NCBI GenBank assembly: GCA_945952315.1
Contig: CAMFIE010000003.1
Span: forward strand, 1 to 64,000
DNA: 64,000 nucleotides
From: an uncultured Rhizobium sp.
GTDB lineage: Bacteria; Pseudomonadota; Alphaproteobacteria; Rhizobiales; Rhizobiaceae
Direction of reading: 5' to 3'
The position numbers and the translations under genes are program-made. The notes below the pieces were generated by a model. It saw only the letters and a program-made list of their open reading frames with translations. It was not told where the DNA came from and did not search any database. Below, piece by piece: positions 1-8,625 of the stretch (its first letter is position 1; each line of letters starts with the position of its first letter).

Positions 1-1
1 C

Positions 2-67
2 CTACCGAACTGGCTGGGAGTTGCCCTGATCGGCCTTGGTGCTGTACTCGTATCGCTGAAAGGGTGA
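2..67 (+). CDS. C-terminal end of a membrane protein (partial)
   Basis: An open frame entering from the left edge ends at a TGA at 65-67. The 21 visible residues form one hydrophobic helix rich in Gly, Leu, Ala and Val, ending in VSLKG. This resembles the last transmembrane helix of drug/metabolite-type transporters, but the piece is too short to assign a family. The next start codon follows only 4 bases later, so the two were probably one transcript. Confidence 0.5.
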   Translation, partial: LPNWLGVALIGLGAVLVSLKG

Positions 68-71
68 CTCA

Positions 72-633
72 ATGAGGGCTATTCTTCGCAAGGCCGGTCT
101 GAGCTTGCTAAAGATCGTGGCGGTGATCGGAACCTATCTGATCGGCATCCAAATAACTGGTAACTCGCGACAGTTGTCGCTGGCGAAGTGTACCGCTCGA
201 ACCAGCCGACGCCTGCCCGCCTTCAAGTTTATGAGAAGGCGCATGGCATCCGATCCGTCATAAATCTTCGTGGATACAGCGAGGGTGATGACTGGTGCGA
301 ACAAGAAATTACCGCGTCGAAAGCCCTCCATATCACTCATTACGATTTTCCCATGTCGGATCGTGAAGAACTTTCCGCTGACCGCGCAAAGCAGCTGGTC
401 GCGCTGATGATTACGGCCGAGAAGCCTGTGCTGATCCACTGCAAAGAAGGGCCGACCGCACGGGACTAGCCTCTGCTCTCTATTTGGCGAAGGTTGCCGG
501 TTCCACGGAGCAAGACGCGGAAGCTCAGATCAGCATCCGTTATGGTCATATCTCACTTCCTCTCAGCCCTTCCTATGCCATGGACCGAACATTCGAGGAG
601 CTTGAACAATGGCTGGGCTTCCCCAGTTCCTAA
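72..633 (+). pseudogene. Frameshifted dual-specificity/tyrosine phosphatase
   Basis: The reading frame of a small phosphatase is spread over three frames. The N-terminus, with a membrane helix, starts at ATG 72. The frame must change near 155-165 to reach YRSNQPTPARLQVYEK. It changes again at about 449-453, where the catalytic P-loop reads HCKEG and then continues in another frame as ADRTGLASALYLA. Joined, the loop is HCKEGADRTG, the CX5R signature of cysteine phosphatases, and the protein would end at TAA 631-633. The second lesion fits loss of one G from a G run. Either the gene is dead or the assembly has two indels here. The family is confident; the inactivity depends on the base calls. 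Confidence 0.75.
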
Positions 634-1244
634 TGAGGCGCTATGGCCCCGCTCCCTAAAAGCCTGGCTGAGATCATAACGCAAATCCGCATTCCGCTCC
701 AATACGCCAAAGACTGCTTTTGGCGCAAAGCAGAAGTTACGGCCTAACTGCTTTGCAACTATGCATTCCCTGTTTCCAGTTAATCATTTCCCTGTTCCTG
801 CCACAAAAATTACCTGTTTTACATCCGATGAAAACGGCTTTCTCTAGAATAGATTATTGAATTGTATAGGTTTTTCCCGGAACATTACGCGCAATAGGCG
901 GAGGTCTGCTCGCAATTTCCCTGTTAACTCCCTGAAAGCAGGGAAAATCAGAGACCGGTTCGCTCATGACTGCGTCATCCGCCATAAATTCTCCTAAGAT
1001 TTTGTTTTTTAAGAATTTTTTACTGACGGCTTGCAGTCAGCCCATCATTTGGCCCATCACAAACATTTTCGATTTTTGTGTCCAATGTACTTTTCACGCG
1101 GCTGGAATAGGGTGGCTTGCGAATCTCGATAGGATGATCTAATTTAACAGTTATGGATTCTGCCAGATACAAGGCGGTCCTGATCGATATGCACGCGCAG
1201 GAGTGCGTGTTTCCCATCCGGTTATTTGGAGAGGAAGCACATCC
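634..1244. other. Intergenic stretch with short repeats, no gene seen
   Basis: No convincing coding frame was found. The segment holds repeated TTCCCTGTT words (near 767, 788 and 918) and an inverted repeat, TTTCCCTG at 916-923 with CAGGGAAA at 939-946. Near its right end is the GCCCATCA double motif at 1039-1063, described separately. It is AT-richer than the flanking genes and probably marks the edge of the accessory region. Confidence 0.45.
1039..1063. repeat. Possible att-like direct repeat, left copy
   Basis: AGCCCATCA, four variable bases, then GCCCATCACAAA. The same layout recurs at 13249-13273, just upstream of the P4-type integrase, with 21 of 25 bases identical and all differences in the four-base spacer. 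The two copies enclose the recombinase, the CRISPR-Cas locus and the integrase. They could be att sites or integrase-binding repeats. The role is inferred from position only. Confidence 0.45.
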
Positions 1245-1643
1245 ATGCGCTCTTCCGGACAACTTGATCTTCTTGAACAGATCGACACTCTTTCCACATC
1301 AAAGCCGAAGCGGGCCGAACAACCCGTTGCGGATTGCCTGCGCGAAAAACCGGAGACGGAGCATTCTCGCGCAAAACGGGGCAGCGAGCGAAACAAGCAG
1401 CCGAGCCCGAAACACCACGTCTCATCTTCTGATCCGGCGGAAAACGTCGGAACATCGCCGCGTTACCTCAATGTGCAGGCTGTTGCCAAGCGATTGGCGA
1501 TTAGCATTCCCACGGTCTGGCGGTGGGCACGGGAGCGGGAGGATTTTCCTGCACCGGTTCATCTCGGGCCGGGCGTTTCCCGATGGTCTCTCGATGATAT
1601 CGAAGCCTTTGAACTGCGCTGCCGCGAGAGGTCTCAACCATGA
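1245..1643 (+). CDS. AlpA-like helix-turn-helix protein
   Basis: About 132 residues. The N-terminal half is polar and probably disordered. The C-terminal 60 residues form a MerR/AlpA-type winged helix, with LNVQAVAKRLAISIPTVWRW as the recognition part and a tail giving WSLDDIEAF. Such proteins act as excisionases or regulators beside integrases. ATG 1245 was chosen over an upstream GTG at 1203 because GGAGAGGAAG lies just before it. The stop overlaps the next start as ATGA, so it is translationally coupled to the recombinase. A role in recombination directionality is inferred. Confidence 0.65.
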   Translation: MRSSGQLDLLEQIDTLSTSKPKRAEQPVADCLREKPETEHSRAKRGSERNKQPSPKHHVSSSDPAENVGTSPRYLNVQAVAKRLAISIPTVWRWAREREDFPAPVHLGPGVSRWSLDDIEAFELRCRERSQP

Positions 1644-3229
1644 CCGCCCGACGTCTACGCAGGATCCGCAAATCTCTCAACGCGGCAAAGACCCATTGGA
1701 TCTATAGTCCGGATGAGGTCATGGCGCTTTATGGCGTCTGCCGCAATACGGTGCTGAACTGGATCAGGTCGGGACTTCCTGCAATCGAGGCCGAGGAACG
1801 GCTCTTTCGAGGCCGCGACCTTAATCGCTTCCAGCAGGAGAGACGTCTGAAGGTGCAGCGGCCCGGAGAGCCGCACGAGATCTACTGCATTCGCTGCAAA
1901 ACGCTTCATTCTCTGCTGGAGGAGCCGTTCAAGGTTGAAACAAGCCGTTTTGGCCGCCATGTGGAGCTGATATGTCCTGATACCGGGCAATCCATCCGCA
2001 AATTCGTGGCGGAGGCTGACATCGACAGTGTCCTGCGTCTCGATCCGTCCAAACAGAGAGCAGAGAGTCAGAACTATAGTGCTTCTCCTGTCAGCTCTGG
2101 ATTTGTGCAAAACGGCTCTTTTCTGCCGGAAAACATCATTCCCGAGGATGAGCATGCCATCTATTGCTACCAGCGCGCCCTCATTCATAGCGAAGGGCGG
2201 CATGAGAAAACCGTGGATGCCAGCCTGCGGGCTATCCGCCTTTTCCAGAGCTTTCAGGCCGGAACCCGCCTTGCGGAAACCACGATCAGGCAGGTGACGG
2301 CGTTCAAAACCGCTTTCGAGGAGGGCGCTTTCCGGCGGGAGAAGAGGGAGGCGGACCGCAAGACGCGCTCTTCCTCCACCATCGTTCATTGCTTTGGCAA
2401 TCTGGAGGCTTTCTTCAACTGGCTGCGTGATCGGTCCGGATACCGGAAAATCCCGGCTGATATCCCCAGCCACTTCCGCCCCTCGCGTCATCACAGGAAG
2501 GTTGCGGGGGCGTCTACCGAAAAGCATGTGCCGTCGCATGAGGATCTGCTCACCATCATCCGCTCTATGCCGGATGCCCGCTGGCGTGAGCGTCGCGACC
2601 GGGCGCTGATGGCCTTTCTCTATCTCTCCGGCATGCGGGACGGTGCCGTGATCGGTCTTCGCCTGAAGCATGTGGATGTGGAGCGGCGCGAGATCCTGCA
2701 GGACCCTCGGGAAATCCACACCAAGAATTCCAAGACCATGCGCAGTTCCTGGTTTCCGGTTGGCGAGGAGTTTGCCGGGATCGTCATCGGCTGGATCGAG
2801 GAATTGCGGCGGTCGGGCGCTCAAGACGAGGATCCCCTCTTTCCGCAGACAAGGCCGACATTCGGGCAGCGTGATCCAATGGAGCCATGGGTAACAGCGA
2901 CCCCGCTCAGAAAGATCGTCAAGGCAGCGATCCACCGATGCGGGCAACAGCCGTTTCGTCCGCATGCGATCCGGGCGACCCTTGCCCAGCTTGGCTATCG
3001 CATTGCACTCACCATGGAAGAGCAGAAAGCGTGGAGCCAGAACCTCGGGCACGACCACCTCGCCACCACCGCCATTTACTATGGCAAGCTGGACACGGAT
3101 ACGCAGGCGCGGCTGATGAGCACGATGTGGAACCGAGGCCCAGCCGCCGCCGAGCACGACCTCATTGACCTCATCCGCACCGCATCCCCGGAAAGGCTTC
3201 AGGCGATCAGGGTCCTGCTCGGAGGGTGA
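1640..3229 (+). CDS. Tyrosine recombinase with N-terminal HTH and Cys-pair region
   Basis: 529 residues. The C-terminal half carries the tyrosine recombinase catalytic set: R333 in SGMRDGAVIGLRL, H442 and R445 in RPHAIRATL, H471 in LGHDHLATT, and Y480/Y481 in AIYYG. A SAM-like core-binding segment precedes it (about 160-290). The N-terminus differs from standard phage integrases. Residues about 20-65 look like a MerR-type HTH (YSPDEVMALYGVCRNTVLNW), followed near residue 80 by CIRC and a further Cys at about 112. The stop/start overlap with the AlpA-like gene indicates one operon. It probably moves the element that carries the CRISPR locus. Target site unknown. Confidence 0.75.
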   Translation: MTARRLRRIRKSLNAAKTHWIYSPDEVMALYGVCRNTVLNWIRSGLPAIEAEERLFRGRDLNRFQQERRLKVQRPGEPHEIYCIRCKTLHSLLEEPFKVETSRFGRHVELICPDTGQSIRKFVAEADIDSVLRLDPSKQRAESQNYSASPVSSGFVQNGSFLPENIIPEDEHAIYCYQRALIHSEGRHEKTVDASLRAIRLFQSFQAGTRLAETTIRQVTAFKTAFEEGAFRREKREADRKTRSSSTIVHCFGNLEAFFNWLRDRSGYRKIPADIPSHFRPSRHHRKVAGASTEKHVPSHEDLLTIIRSMPDARWRERRDRALMAFLYLSGMRDGAVIGLRLKHVDVERREILQDPREIHTKNSKTMRSSWFPVGEEFAGIVIGWIEELRRSGAQDEDPLFPQTRPTFGQRDPMEPWVTATPLRKIVKAAIHRCGQQPFRPHAIRATLAQLGYRIALTMEEQKAWSQNLGHDHLATTAIYYGKLDTDTQARLMSTMWNRGPAAAEHDLIDLIRTASPERLQAIRVLLGG

Positions 3230-3521
3230 GGCAGGCCTCAACATGCCTCACATTTCGACTTCGAGTGCAGATTGGTGAGCTAAATGAGTTGAGAGACACG
3301 AGCAATGCTTTGATCTGCTGTGGTGGATGCCCCCTGCGGTCGGGCATCGGCGTACACGGATCGCGGCGGCGCCTGTGTGCCGAGCAGCCGATCTTGACGG
3401 CTGCTGACCTGGGCGTCTCGCGACGCCTGGCGGGAAAGGAAATGTCTTGATCGGCGGTCAGGTGCAACAGGTTAGATCCTTTGATCTTGCCCGATACGAA
3501 GACTGTTTTGCTTTGTGAAGC
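3230..3521. other. Intergenic, no gene recognised
   Basis: About 290 bases between the recombinase stop and the tracrRNA terminator. Short frames exist on both strands, but none has a ribosome binding site or a family-like sequence. It may hold the downstream end of the recombinase transcript. Confidence 0.4.
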
Positions 3522-3547
3522 AAAAAAGCCGTTCCCGGAGGAACGGC
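3522..3547 (-). terminator. Rho-independent terminator of tracrRNA
   Basis: On the minus strand GCCGTTCC, loop TCCG, GGAACGGC form a perfect 8-bp stem (3528-3547) followed by six T residues (3522-3527). It directly follows the anti-repeat transcript. Confidence 0.85.
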
Positions 3548-3607
3548 CTTATCTGGTGCTGTCTAAGCTTGTTAACGGCCAGACGCGTGAAATCTGATCT
3601 GTTAGGC
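3522..3607 (-). ncRNA. tracrRNA: tracrRNA of the type II-C CRISPR system
   Basis: The minus strand begins with an anti-repeat at 3571-3607. Read on the plus strand, its last 22 bases match the crRNA-sense repeat (GTGAAATCTGATCTG, then TAGGC) with two differences; the other end diverges more (GTTAACGGCC against GTTGCGGCTGG). That pattern fits the lower/upper stem and bulge of a crRNA:tracrRNA duplex. A 23-base linker (3548-3570) and a strong terminator hairpin follow, giving a transcript of about 86 nt. It is encoded upstream of cas9 and points away from it. A consensus-like promoter puts transcription start at about the first anti-repeat base. The 5' end is inferred. Confidence 0.85.
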
Positions 3608-3613
3608 CATTAG

Positions 3614-3642
3614 AACATGGCGAACTTCTGCCAGAATGTCAA
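3614..3642 (-). promoter_or_regulatory. Sigma70-type promoter for tracrRNA
   Basis: On the minus strand: TTGACA (plus 3637-3642), a 17-base spacer, then CATGTT (plus 3614-3619). This places +1 near 3607, at the start of the anti-repeat. The -35 is perfect and the -10 is weak. Confidence 0.6.
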
Positions 3643-3772
3643 GTGGTCAAGCCGCATCAACACAGACTCGATTTCATCGCAAGCTGATGGGATACGTGAA
3701 CCGGATACCGGCTAATGATTCAAGAGGGCAACATCAGATAAATTGCATTGATGGCGACAGTGCGATTTCAGG

Positions 3773-3801
3773 TTGACATTCTATAAATAAGAAAATAAAT
3801 A
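3773..3801 (+). promoter_or_regulatory. Probable promoter of the cas operon
   Basis: TTGACA at 3773-3778, a 17-base spacer and TAAATA at 3796-3801, in a strongly AT-rich patch 48-76 bases before the cas9 start. It is the only good promoter seen upstream of cas9. Confidence 0.6.
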
Positions 3802-3848
3802 TAAAAGATATTATGCACCTAACACAGACTCTTTTTCTGGAGGTCTCG

Positions 3849-6800
3849 ATGCGCAATATCTTGTATTCATTCGATATCGGAACAAATTCCATCGGCTGGT
3901 GTGTGTTCGAACTGGATGCTGATGATGAGCCCTGCCGGATAAGGGATATCGGTACCCGAATCTACGCCGATGGCCGAGATCCGCAATCGAAAACCTCGCT
4001 CGCGGTTGCGCGGCGCGAGGCGAGGGCAATGGCCCGCAGGCGGGACCGGTATGTGCGGCGCCGCCGCTCGATGCTACGCACACTTTCCGAATTCGGGTTG
4101 ATGCCCGAAGAAAGAACCGCGCGGCAAAAACTCGTGCGGGATCTTGGCGACCGGCCAAGGAATGGCGATGCGGTGAATGGCACGCCCTATGATCTTCGCC
4201 GGCGGGCGCTGGACGAAAAGCTTTCGCTTTATCAGATCGGACGCGCCATCTTTCACCTGAACCAGCGTCGTGGTTTCAAGTCCAATCGCAAGACTGATCG
4301 CAAGGATAATGATCTCGGAAAGATCGCCACCGGCGTTCGAGATCTGCATGCGGAGCTGAGGAAAACCCATGCCCGCACCTATGGCGAATATCTGGCCATG
4401 CGTCGCGAGGCGGGAATGGTCGCCCGCCTTCGCGCGGGATCGGATGTTCTGACGGCGGAGGGATATATTTTCTATCCGGACCGCGCCCTTCTGGAGGCGG
4501 AGTTCAACGCAATCTGGCATGAGCAGATGCGGCACTATCCGGAAATCCTGACCGAGGAACGGCGGGCGCATCTGTTCCGCATCATCTTTTACCAGCGCCC
4601 ACTCAAGAAACCACGGATCGGACGATGTGCCCTCAATCCTGTGGAAGAACGTATGGCGAAGGCGCATCCGCTCTTTCAGGAGTTCCGTCTCTACAAAGAA
4701 GTGAACGAGCTGGGGCTGATTCTGCCTGATCAGAGCACGCGCAAGCTCACGCTCGACCAACGTGATACGCTGATCAGCCTGCTGCGCAGTGCCCGCGAAA
4801 TTGCCTTTGCCAAACTGCGCAAGGATCTGAAGCTTTCGCCTGATGTCCGCTTCAACAAGGAAAGCGACAGCCGCCTGAAGATCAGGGGCGATGAAGTATA
4901 TGCCGCCCTTTCGGACAAGAAACGTTTTGGCAATCTCTGGAGCCGTTTTTCCCGCGACGAGCAATGGGCGATCATCGACAAGCTTCGTACGGAAGAAAAT
5001 CCGGATGAGCTCTATCGGTGGATCGAGCAGCAATTCGACATCTCGAACGAACAGGCCGAAGCCATTGCGAATTGTCCACTGCCGGAAGGCTATGGCCGCT
5101 ATGGTCCATCTGCCCTCTCCAATCTCCTCGACGCGCTCAAGGGGGAAGTCATTTCCGAGGCGGCGGCGGCTGAGGCCTGTGGTTATGACCATGCTCAGCT
5201 TGCCTATGAAGGCGAAGGCGAACCCTTCCTGCCGCCCTATCAGGAAATTCTGGAGCGGCATATTCCGCCCGGTTCCGGCAATCCCGAGGACATGAGCGAA
5301 GACGGGCGCGAACTGGTGCTCACGCGCTTCCGGGACGGAAAGGATCTCGCCCCGCCGGTGGGCTATGATCTCTATCGCGGGCGGATCACCAATCCGACAG
5401 TGCATATCGGGCTCAACCAATTGCGTCGCCTGGTCAACAGGTTGATCCGCCGCCATGGAAAGCCAAGGATGATATCCGTGGAGCTTGCACGCGACCTTCC
5501 GTTGTCGGATGTCCAGAGGGCGGAAAAGAACCGCGAGATTGCCCGCAACACGCGCGATGCGGAGCGCCGCTCCCGAATTCTTGAGGAACACAAGCAGCCG
5601 GATACGGGCCATAACCGGATGTTGCTGAAACTCTGGGAAGAGCTGAACCCATCCAAACCGGAAGATAGGGTGTGCATCTACTCCGGAAAGCCAATCGGCA
5701 TTTCCATGTTGTTTTCGGCAGAGGTGGAGATCGACCACATCCTGCCATGGTCGCGAACGCTGGATGACAGCCAGGCGAACCGCATTCTTTGCCTACGGTC
5801 CGCCAACCGGGAAAAGCGCAATCGCGCACCGGCGGAGGTGACGGAATGGAAGGGCGACTATGACGGGATCGTTGCCCGGGCGGCACGCCTGCCGAAAAAC
5901 AAGCGCTGGCGCTTTGCGGCAGATGCGATGCAGCGCTTTAAGGAGGAGGGCGGATTTCTTGCCCGGCAACTGGTGGATACGCAATATCTGGCGCGCATGG
6001 CTGCCGAATATCTCGGCTGCCTGTTTCCCTCGGAAGAGGTGAACCGGTATGGCGAGTTTTCAAAGCGCAATCACGTGGTAGTCTCGCCGGGACGGCTGAC
6101 GGAAATGTTGCGCCGAAACTGGGGCCTGAACAATCTTCTTCCCGACCACGAACAGGGCGGGACCTCCAAGGAAAAAAACCGCAAAGACCACCGCCACCAT
6201 GCAATCGATGCCGCGGTTATCGGGGTTACCACGCGCAGACTTTTGCAGCGCATTGCAACCGCATCCGGCCAGATGGAGGATGCCGACCTCGACAATCTCA
6301 TCAAGCGCATGGTTTCCGAAAATCCACCCTGGCCCACGTTCCGGGAGGATCTGCAAAAGGCGGTGAATAGAATTATCGTTAGCCACAAGCCTGACCACGG
6401 CACCGTTTCGCGCGCAGAATATGCAACCGGACGGGGGCAAACGGCAGGCCGGTTACACAATGATACCGCCTATGGCTTCGGCACGGACAAGAACGGAAAC
6501 CCCGTCGCCGTTCGCCGGAAAGCCTTTCTTTCCCTGGAGCCAAAGGATGTAGGCGCGATCAGGGACGAGGAATTGCAGAAAGAACTCTTTGAAATTCTGA
6601 ACGGATTGACCGACAAAAAGGACATACAGGCAGCGCTTCTCACTTTCCGGCAAAGCCATCCCAAATTCCGGGGAATTCGCCGTGTGCGTATTCAGGAAAC
6701 GGTTTCGCTCATCCCTATCCGGAATGCGGAAGGAAAGGCTTACAAGGGTTACAAGGGCGACGCCAACCATCACTACGATGTCTGGGAAACCCTCGACGGC

Positions 6801-7196
6801 AAATGGCATTCCGAGGTGGTCAGCATGTTCGATGCCCACCAGCCGGTCTGGCAGTCCGCTTTCCACAAAGCCAATCCCGCCGCTCGCCGCATCATGCGCC
6901 TGCAGCAGAATGATATGGTTGCCTATGATCATCCAAAGGACGGCTGCACAATTGCGCGGGTGGTAAAATTTGTCGGGGACGGGCGAATCTACTTTGCTCC
7001 TCATCGGGAAAGCGGGAGTCTAAAGGCCAGGGATGCGAACAAGAACGATCCGTTTTGCTACTTTGTTAGATCGAGCAACGGTTTGCGGGATGTGAAATGC
7101 CGTCAGATCCGCATTGATGAGGCGGGGCGGGTTTTCGATCCTGGACCTCTGGACCAGGGTAACCGCCCGCGCAGAAGGCGAGTATCTAAATCTTGA
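3849..7196 (+). CDS. cas9: Cas9 endonuclease, type II-C
   Basis: 1115 residues, the compact size of type II-C Cas9. ATG 3849 was chosen over the in-frame ATG 3813 because CTGGAGG lies just before it and the protein then begins MRNILYSFDIGTNSIGW. RuvC-I has D9. An arginine-rich bridge helix follows (RREARAMARRRDRYVRRRR). RuvC-II has E545 (ISVELARD). The HNH domain has D629/H630 (EIDHILPWSRT) and N653. RuvC-III has H783, H784 and D787 (RHHAIDAAVIG). All catalytic positions are present, so double-strand cleavage is expected. The C-terminal ~300 residues should hold the PAM-interacting domain; the PAM cannot be read from sequence. It is first in a cas9-cas1-cas2 operon. Confidence 0.95.
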   Translation: MRNILYSFDIGTNSIGWCVFELDADDEPCRIRDIGTRIYADGRDPQSKTSLAVARREARAMARRRDRYVRRRRSMLRTLSEFGLMPEERTARQKLVRDLGDRPRNGDAVNGTPYDLRRRALDEKLSLYQIGRAIFHLNQRRGFKSNRKTDRKDNDLGKIATGVRDLHAELRKTHARTYGEYLAMRREAGMVARLRAGSDVLTAEGYIFYPDRALLEAEFNAIWHEQMRHYPEILTEERRAHLFRIIFYQRPLKKPRIGRCALNPVEERMAKAHPLFQEFRLYKEVNELGLILPDQSTRKLTLDQRDTLISLLRSAREIAFAKLRKDLKLSPDVRFNKESDSRLKIRGDEVYAALSDKKRFGNLWSRFSRDEQWAIIDKLRTEENPDELYRWIEQQFDISNEQAEAIANCPLPEGYGRYGPSALSNLLDALKGEVISEAAAAEACGYDHAQLAYEGEGEPFLPPYQEILERHIPPGSGNPEDMSEDGRELVLTRFRDGKDLAPPVGYDLYRGRITNPTVHIGLNQLRRLVNRLIRRHGKPRMISVELARDLPLSDVQRAEKNREIARNTRDAERRSRILEEHKQPDTGHNRMLLKLWEELNPSKPEDRVCIYSGKPIGISMLFSAEVEIDHILPWSRTLDDSQANRILCLRSANREKRNRAPAEVTEWKGDYDGIVARAARLPKNKRWRFAADAMQRFKEEGGFLARQLVDTQYLARMAAEYLGCLFPSEEVNRYGEFSKRNHVVVSPGRLTEMLRRNWGLNNLLPDHEQGGTSKEKNRKDHRHHAIDAAVIGVTTRRLLQRIATASGQMEDADLDNLIKRMVSENPPWPTFREDLQKAVNRIIVSHKPDHGTVSRAEYATGRGQTAGRLHNDTAYGFGTDKNGNPVAVRRKAFLSLEPKDVGAIRDEELQKELFEILNGLTDKKDIQAALLTFRQSHPKFRGIRRVRIQETVSLIPIRNAEGKAYKGYKGDANHHYDVWETLDGKWHSEVVSMFDAHQPVWQSAFHKANPAARRIMRLQQNDMVAYDHPKDGCTIARVVKFVGDGRIYFAPHRESGSLKARDANKNDPFCYFVRSSNGLRDVKCRQIRIDEAGRVFDPGPLDQGNRPRRRRVSKS

Positions 7197-7240
7197 ATTG
7201 CAAATAGTATACTAAAGTAATTCATGATTGATTCAGGGAT

Positions 7241-8191
7241 ATGACCTATTCTGGTGCCATGAACCGGATTGTGGACATATCAACGGATGGCCTGCACCTT
7301 GCGATCTTTCGCGGGTTCCTCACCGTGAGCAAAAGCGGTGAGGAGCAAGGTCGCATCGCGCTGGATGATATTGGCGGGCTGATTGTTCATGCCCATGGGA
7401 TCACATGGACCAACCAGGTCTTTGTCCAGATGGCCGAACGGAATGTGCCTGTCGTGCTGTGCGCAGCCAACCATGCGCCAGTTTCCGTCGTCTGGCCATT
7501 GCAGGGGCATCACGCGCAAGGCGCGCGGCTTCGCGCCCAGATCGATGCATCAAAGCCCCTGCAGAAGCAGATGTGGCAGAAGATCATAGCCTCCAAAATC
7601 CGGCTGCAAGGGCAGGTCCTGAAGGCCAATGGAAAAGAAGGGGGCGCGTTTGATCTCCTCGCCCGCAAGGTGCGTTCTGGCGACCCTGATAACATCGAAG
7701 CCCAAGCTGCGCGACGCTATTGGAAAGCGCTGTTCGGTAACGACTTTTCCCGCGATCAAGATGCCGGGGGCATGAATGCCATGCTGAACTATGGATACAC
7801 CGTGCTCAGGGCAATCGTGTCGCGCGCGATTTGTGCCTCCGGCCTGCATCCAACCGCCGGGATATTTCATTCAAACCGGGCCAATGCCTTTGCGCTTTCT
7901 GATGATCTGATGGAGCCATTTCGCCCCCTCGTTGACCAGATCGTCTGCAATCTGGCCGCAAGAGGATATTGCGAGCTTACGCCCGACAGCAAGAGACAAC
8001 TGACCTCTCTCACAACGTTTGATTTGCCGGGCGCGCATGGAACTTCACCCTGCACTCTGCATGTCAATCGGTTTGTTCATTCGGTCGCGGCCAGTTTTGA
8101 AAACGGTCAACCGGATCTGGAGCTTCCCTCGCTGCCCACACCGCTTGAACTCGCTGGTCTCGGTACTCTCCCTGAGGAGGAGACCCGATGA
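7241..8191 (+). CDS. cas1: Cas1 integrase for spacer acquisition
   Basis: 316 residues, type II Cas1. The N-terminal beta domain is followed by the helical catalytic domain, with the LNYGY helix, SGLHPTAGIFHSN (H210) and FALSDDLMEPFRPLVD (D221/D222), which carry the metal-binding His and Asp of the family. With Cas2 it integrates protospacers at the leader-proximal repeat. It starts 44 bases after the cas9 stop. ATG 7259 (MNRIVDIS) is an alternative start and neither has a strong ribosome binding site. The last codon overlaps cas2 as ATGA. Confidence 0.93.
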   Translation: MTYSGAMNRIVDISTDGLHLAIFRGFLTVSKSGEEQGRIALDDIGGLIVHAHGITWTNQVFVQMAERNVPVVLCAANHAPVSVVWPLQGHHAQGARLRAQIDASKPLQKQMWQKIIASKIRLQGQVLKANGKEGGAFDLLARKVRSGDPDNIEAQAARRYWKALFGNDFSRDQDAGGMNAMLNYGYTVLRAIVSRAICASGLHPTAGIFHSNRANAFALSDDLMEPFRPLVDQIVCNLAARGYCELTPDSKRQLTSLTTFDLPGAHGTSPCTLHVNRFVHSVAASFENGQPDLELPSLPTPLELAGLGTLPEEETR

Positions 8192-8553
8192 AAGACCGGC
8201 AAACTCGAAACAATTACGGGCCCCGTCACCTCAGCGGATATCAGATCATGTGGATGCTGGTTACATTCGATTTACCTGTGGATACTCGGGAACATCGGGC
8301 TGCCGCAACGAAGTTTAGGCAGTTCCTGTTGGACATCGGTTTTGAAATGAGTCAATTTTCCAACTACTTACGCTTCTGTAGTGGCAAGGAGCAGTTCGAA
8401 GCCTATGTTCGTCAGATTGAGGCATCACTTCCCGCCTGGGGAGATATCTACATCTTCCAGTTCACTGATCGACAATATGAAAACATCGTGCGATTCTCCG
8501 ATCAGGCACGGCAGAGGCGGCGAAAAAACCCGGAACAATTGGCCCTGTTTTAG
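8188..8553 (+). CDS. cas2: Cas2, spacer acquisition subunit
   Basis: 121 residues with the ferredoxin-like fold start MWMLVTFDLPV, whose Asp is the conserved Cas2 acidic residue, and the C-terminal NPEQLALF typical of type II Cas2. Its start overlaps the cas1 stop by 4 bases. It ends 72 bases before the first CRISPR repeat. No csn2 or cas4 is present, which defines subtype II-C. Confidence 0.93.
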   Translation: MKDRQTRNNYGPRHLSGYQIMWMLVTFDLPVDTREHRAAATKFRQFLLDIGFEMSQFSNYLRFCSGKEQFEAYVRQIEASLPAWGDIYIFQFTDRQYENIVRFSDQARQRRRKNPEQLALF

Positions 8554-8625
8554 CGGAGGAATACAAATTCCTGCAGCTATCCCCTGCCCATTTCTCTTTG
8601 TATTCAATAAATTGGCAGGGGATGG
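8554..8625 (+). promoter_or_regulatory. CRISPR leader with perfect 10-bp inverted repeat
   Basis: The 72 bases between cas2 and the first repeat contain ATCCCCTGCC (8579-8588) and its exact reverse complement GGCAGGGGAT (8614-8623), 25 bases apart, ending two bases before repeat 1. The loop is AT-rich. It could be a leader-anchoring element for Cas1-Cas2 or an exit hairpin for the minus-strand array transcript. There is no T tract, so a simple rho-independent terminator is unlikely. Confidence 0.55.

Noticed and set aside
1655-3244. A 529-codon minus-strand frame opposite the recombinase
   Set aside because: The plus strand shows the full recombinase active site and coupling to the upstream gene; the antisense frame has no domain or ribosome binding site and reflects GC-rich codon use.
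3230-3470. Small minus-strand frame that might be an anti-CRISPR or transposase piece
   Set aside because: The Arg/Pro-rich product has no recognisable motif and no start signal.
4074-5738. A 554-codon frame antisense to cas9
   Set aside because: It lies wholly inside cas9, whose HNH, RuvC and bridge-helix motifs are intact; no family-like sequence on the antisense.
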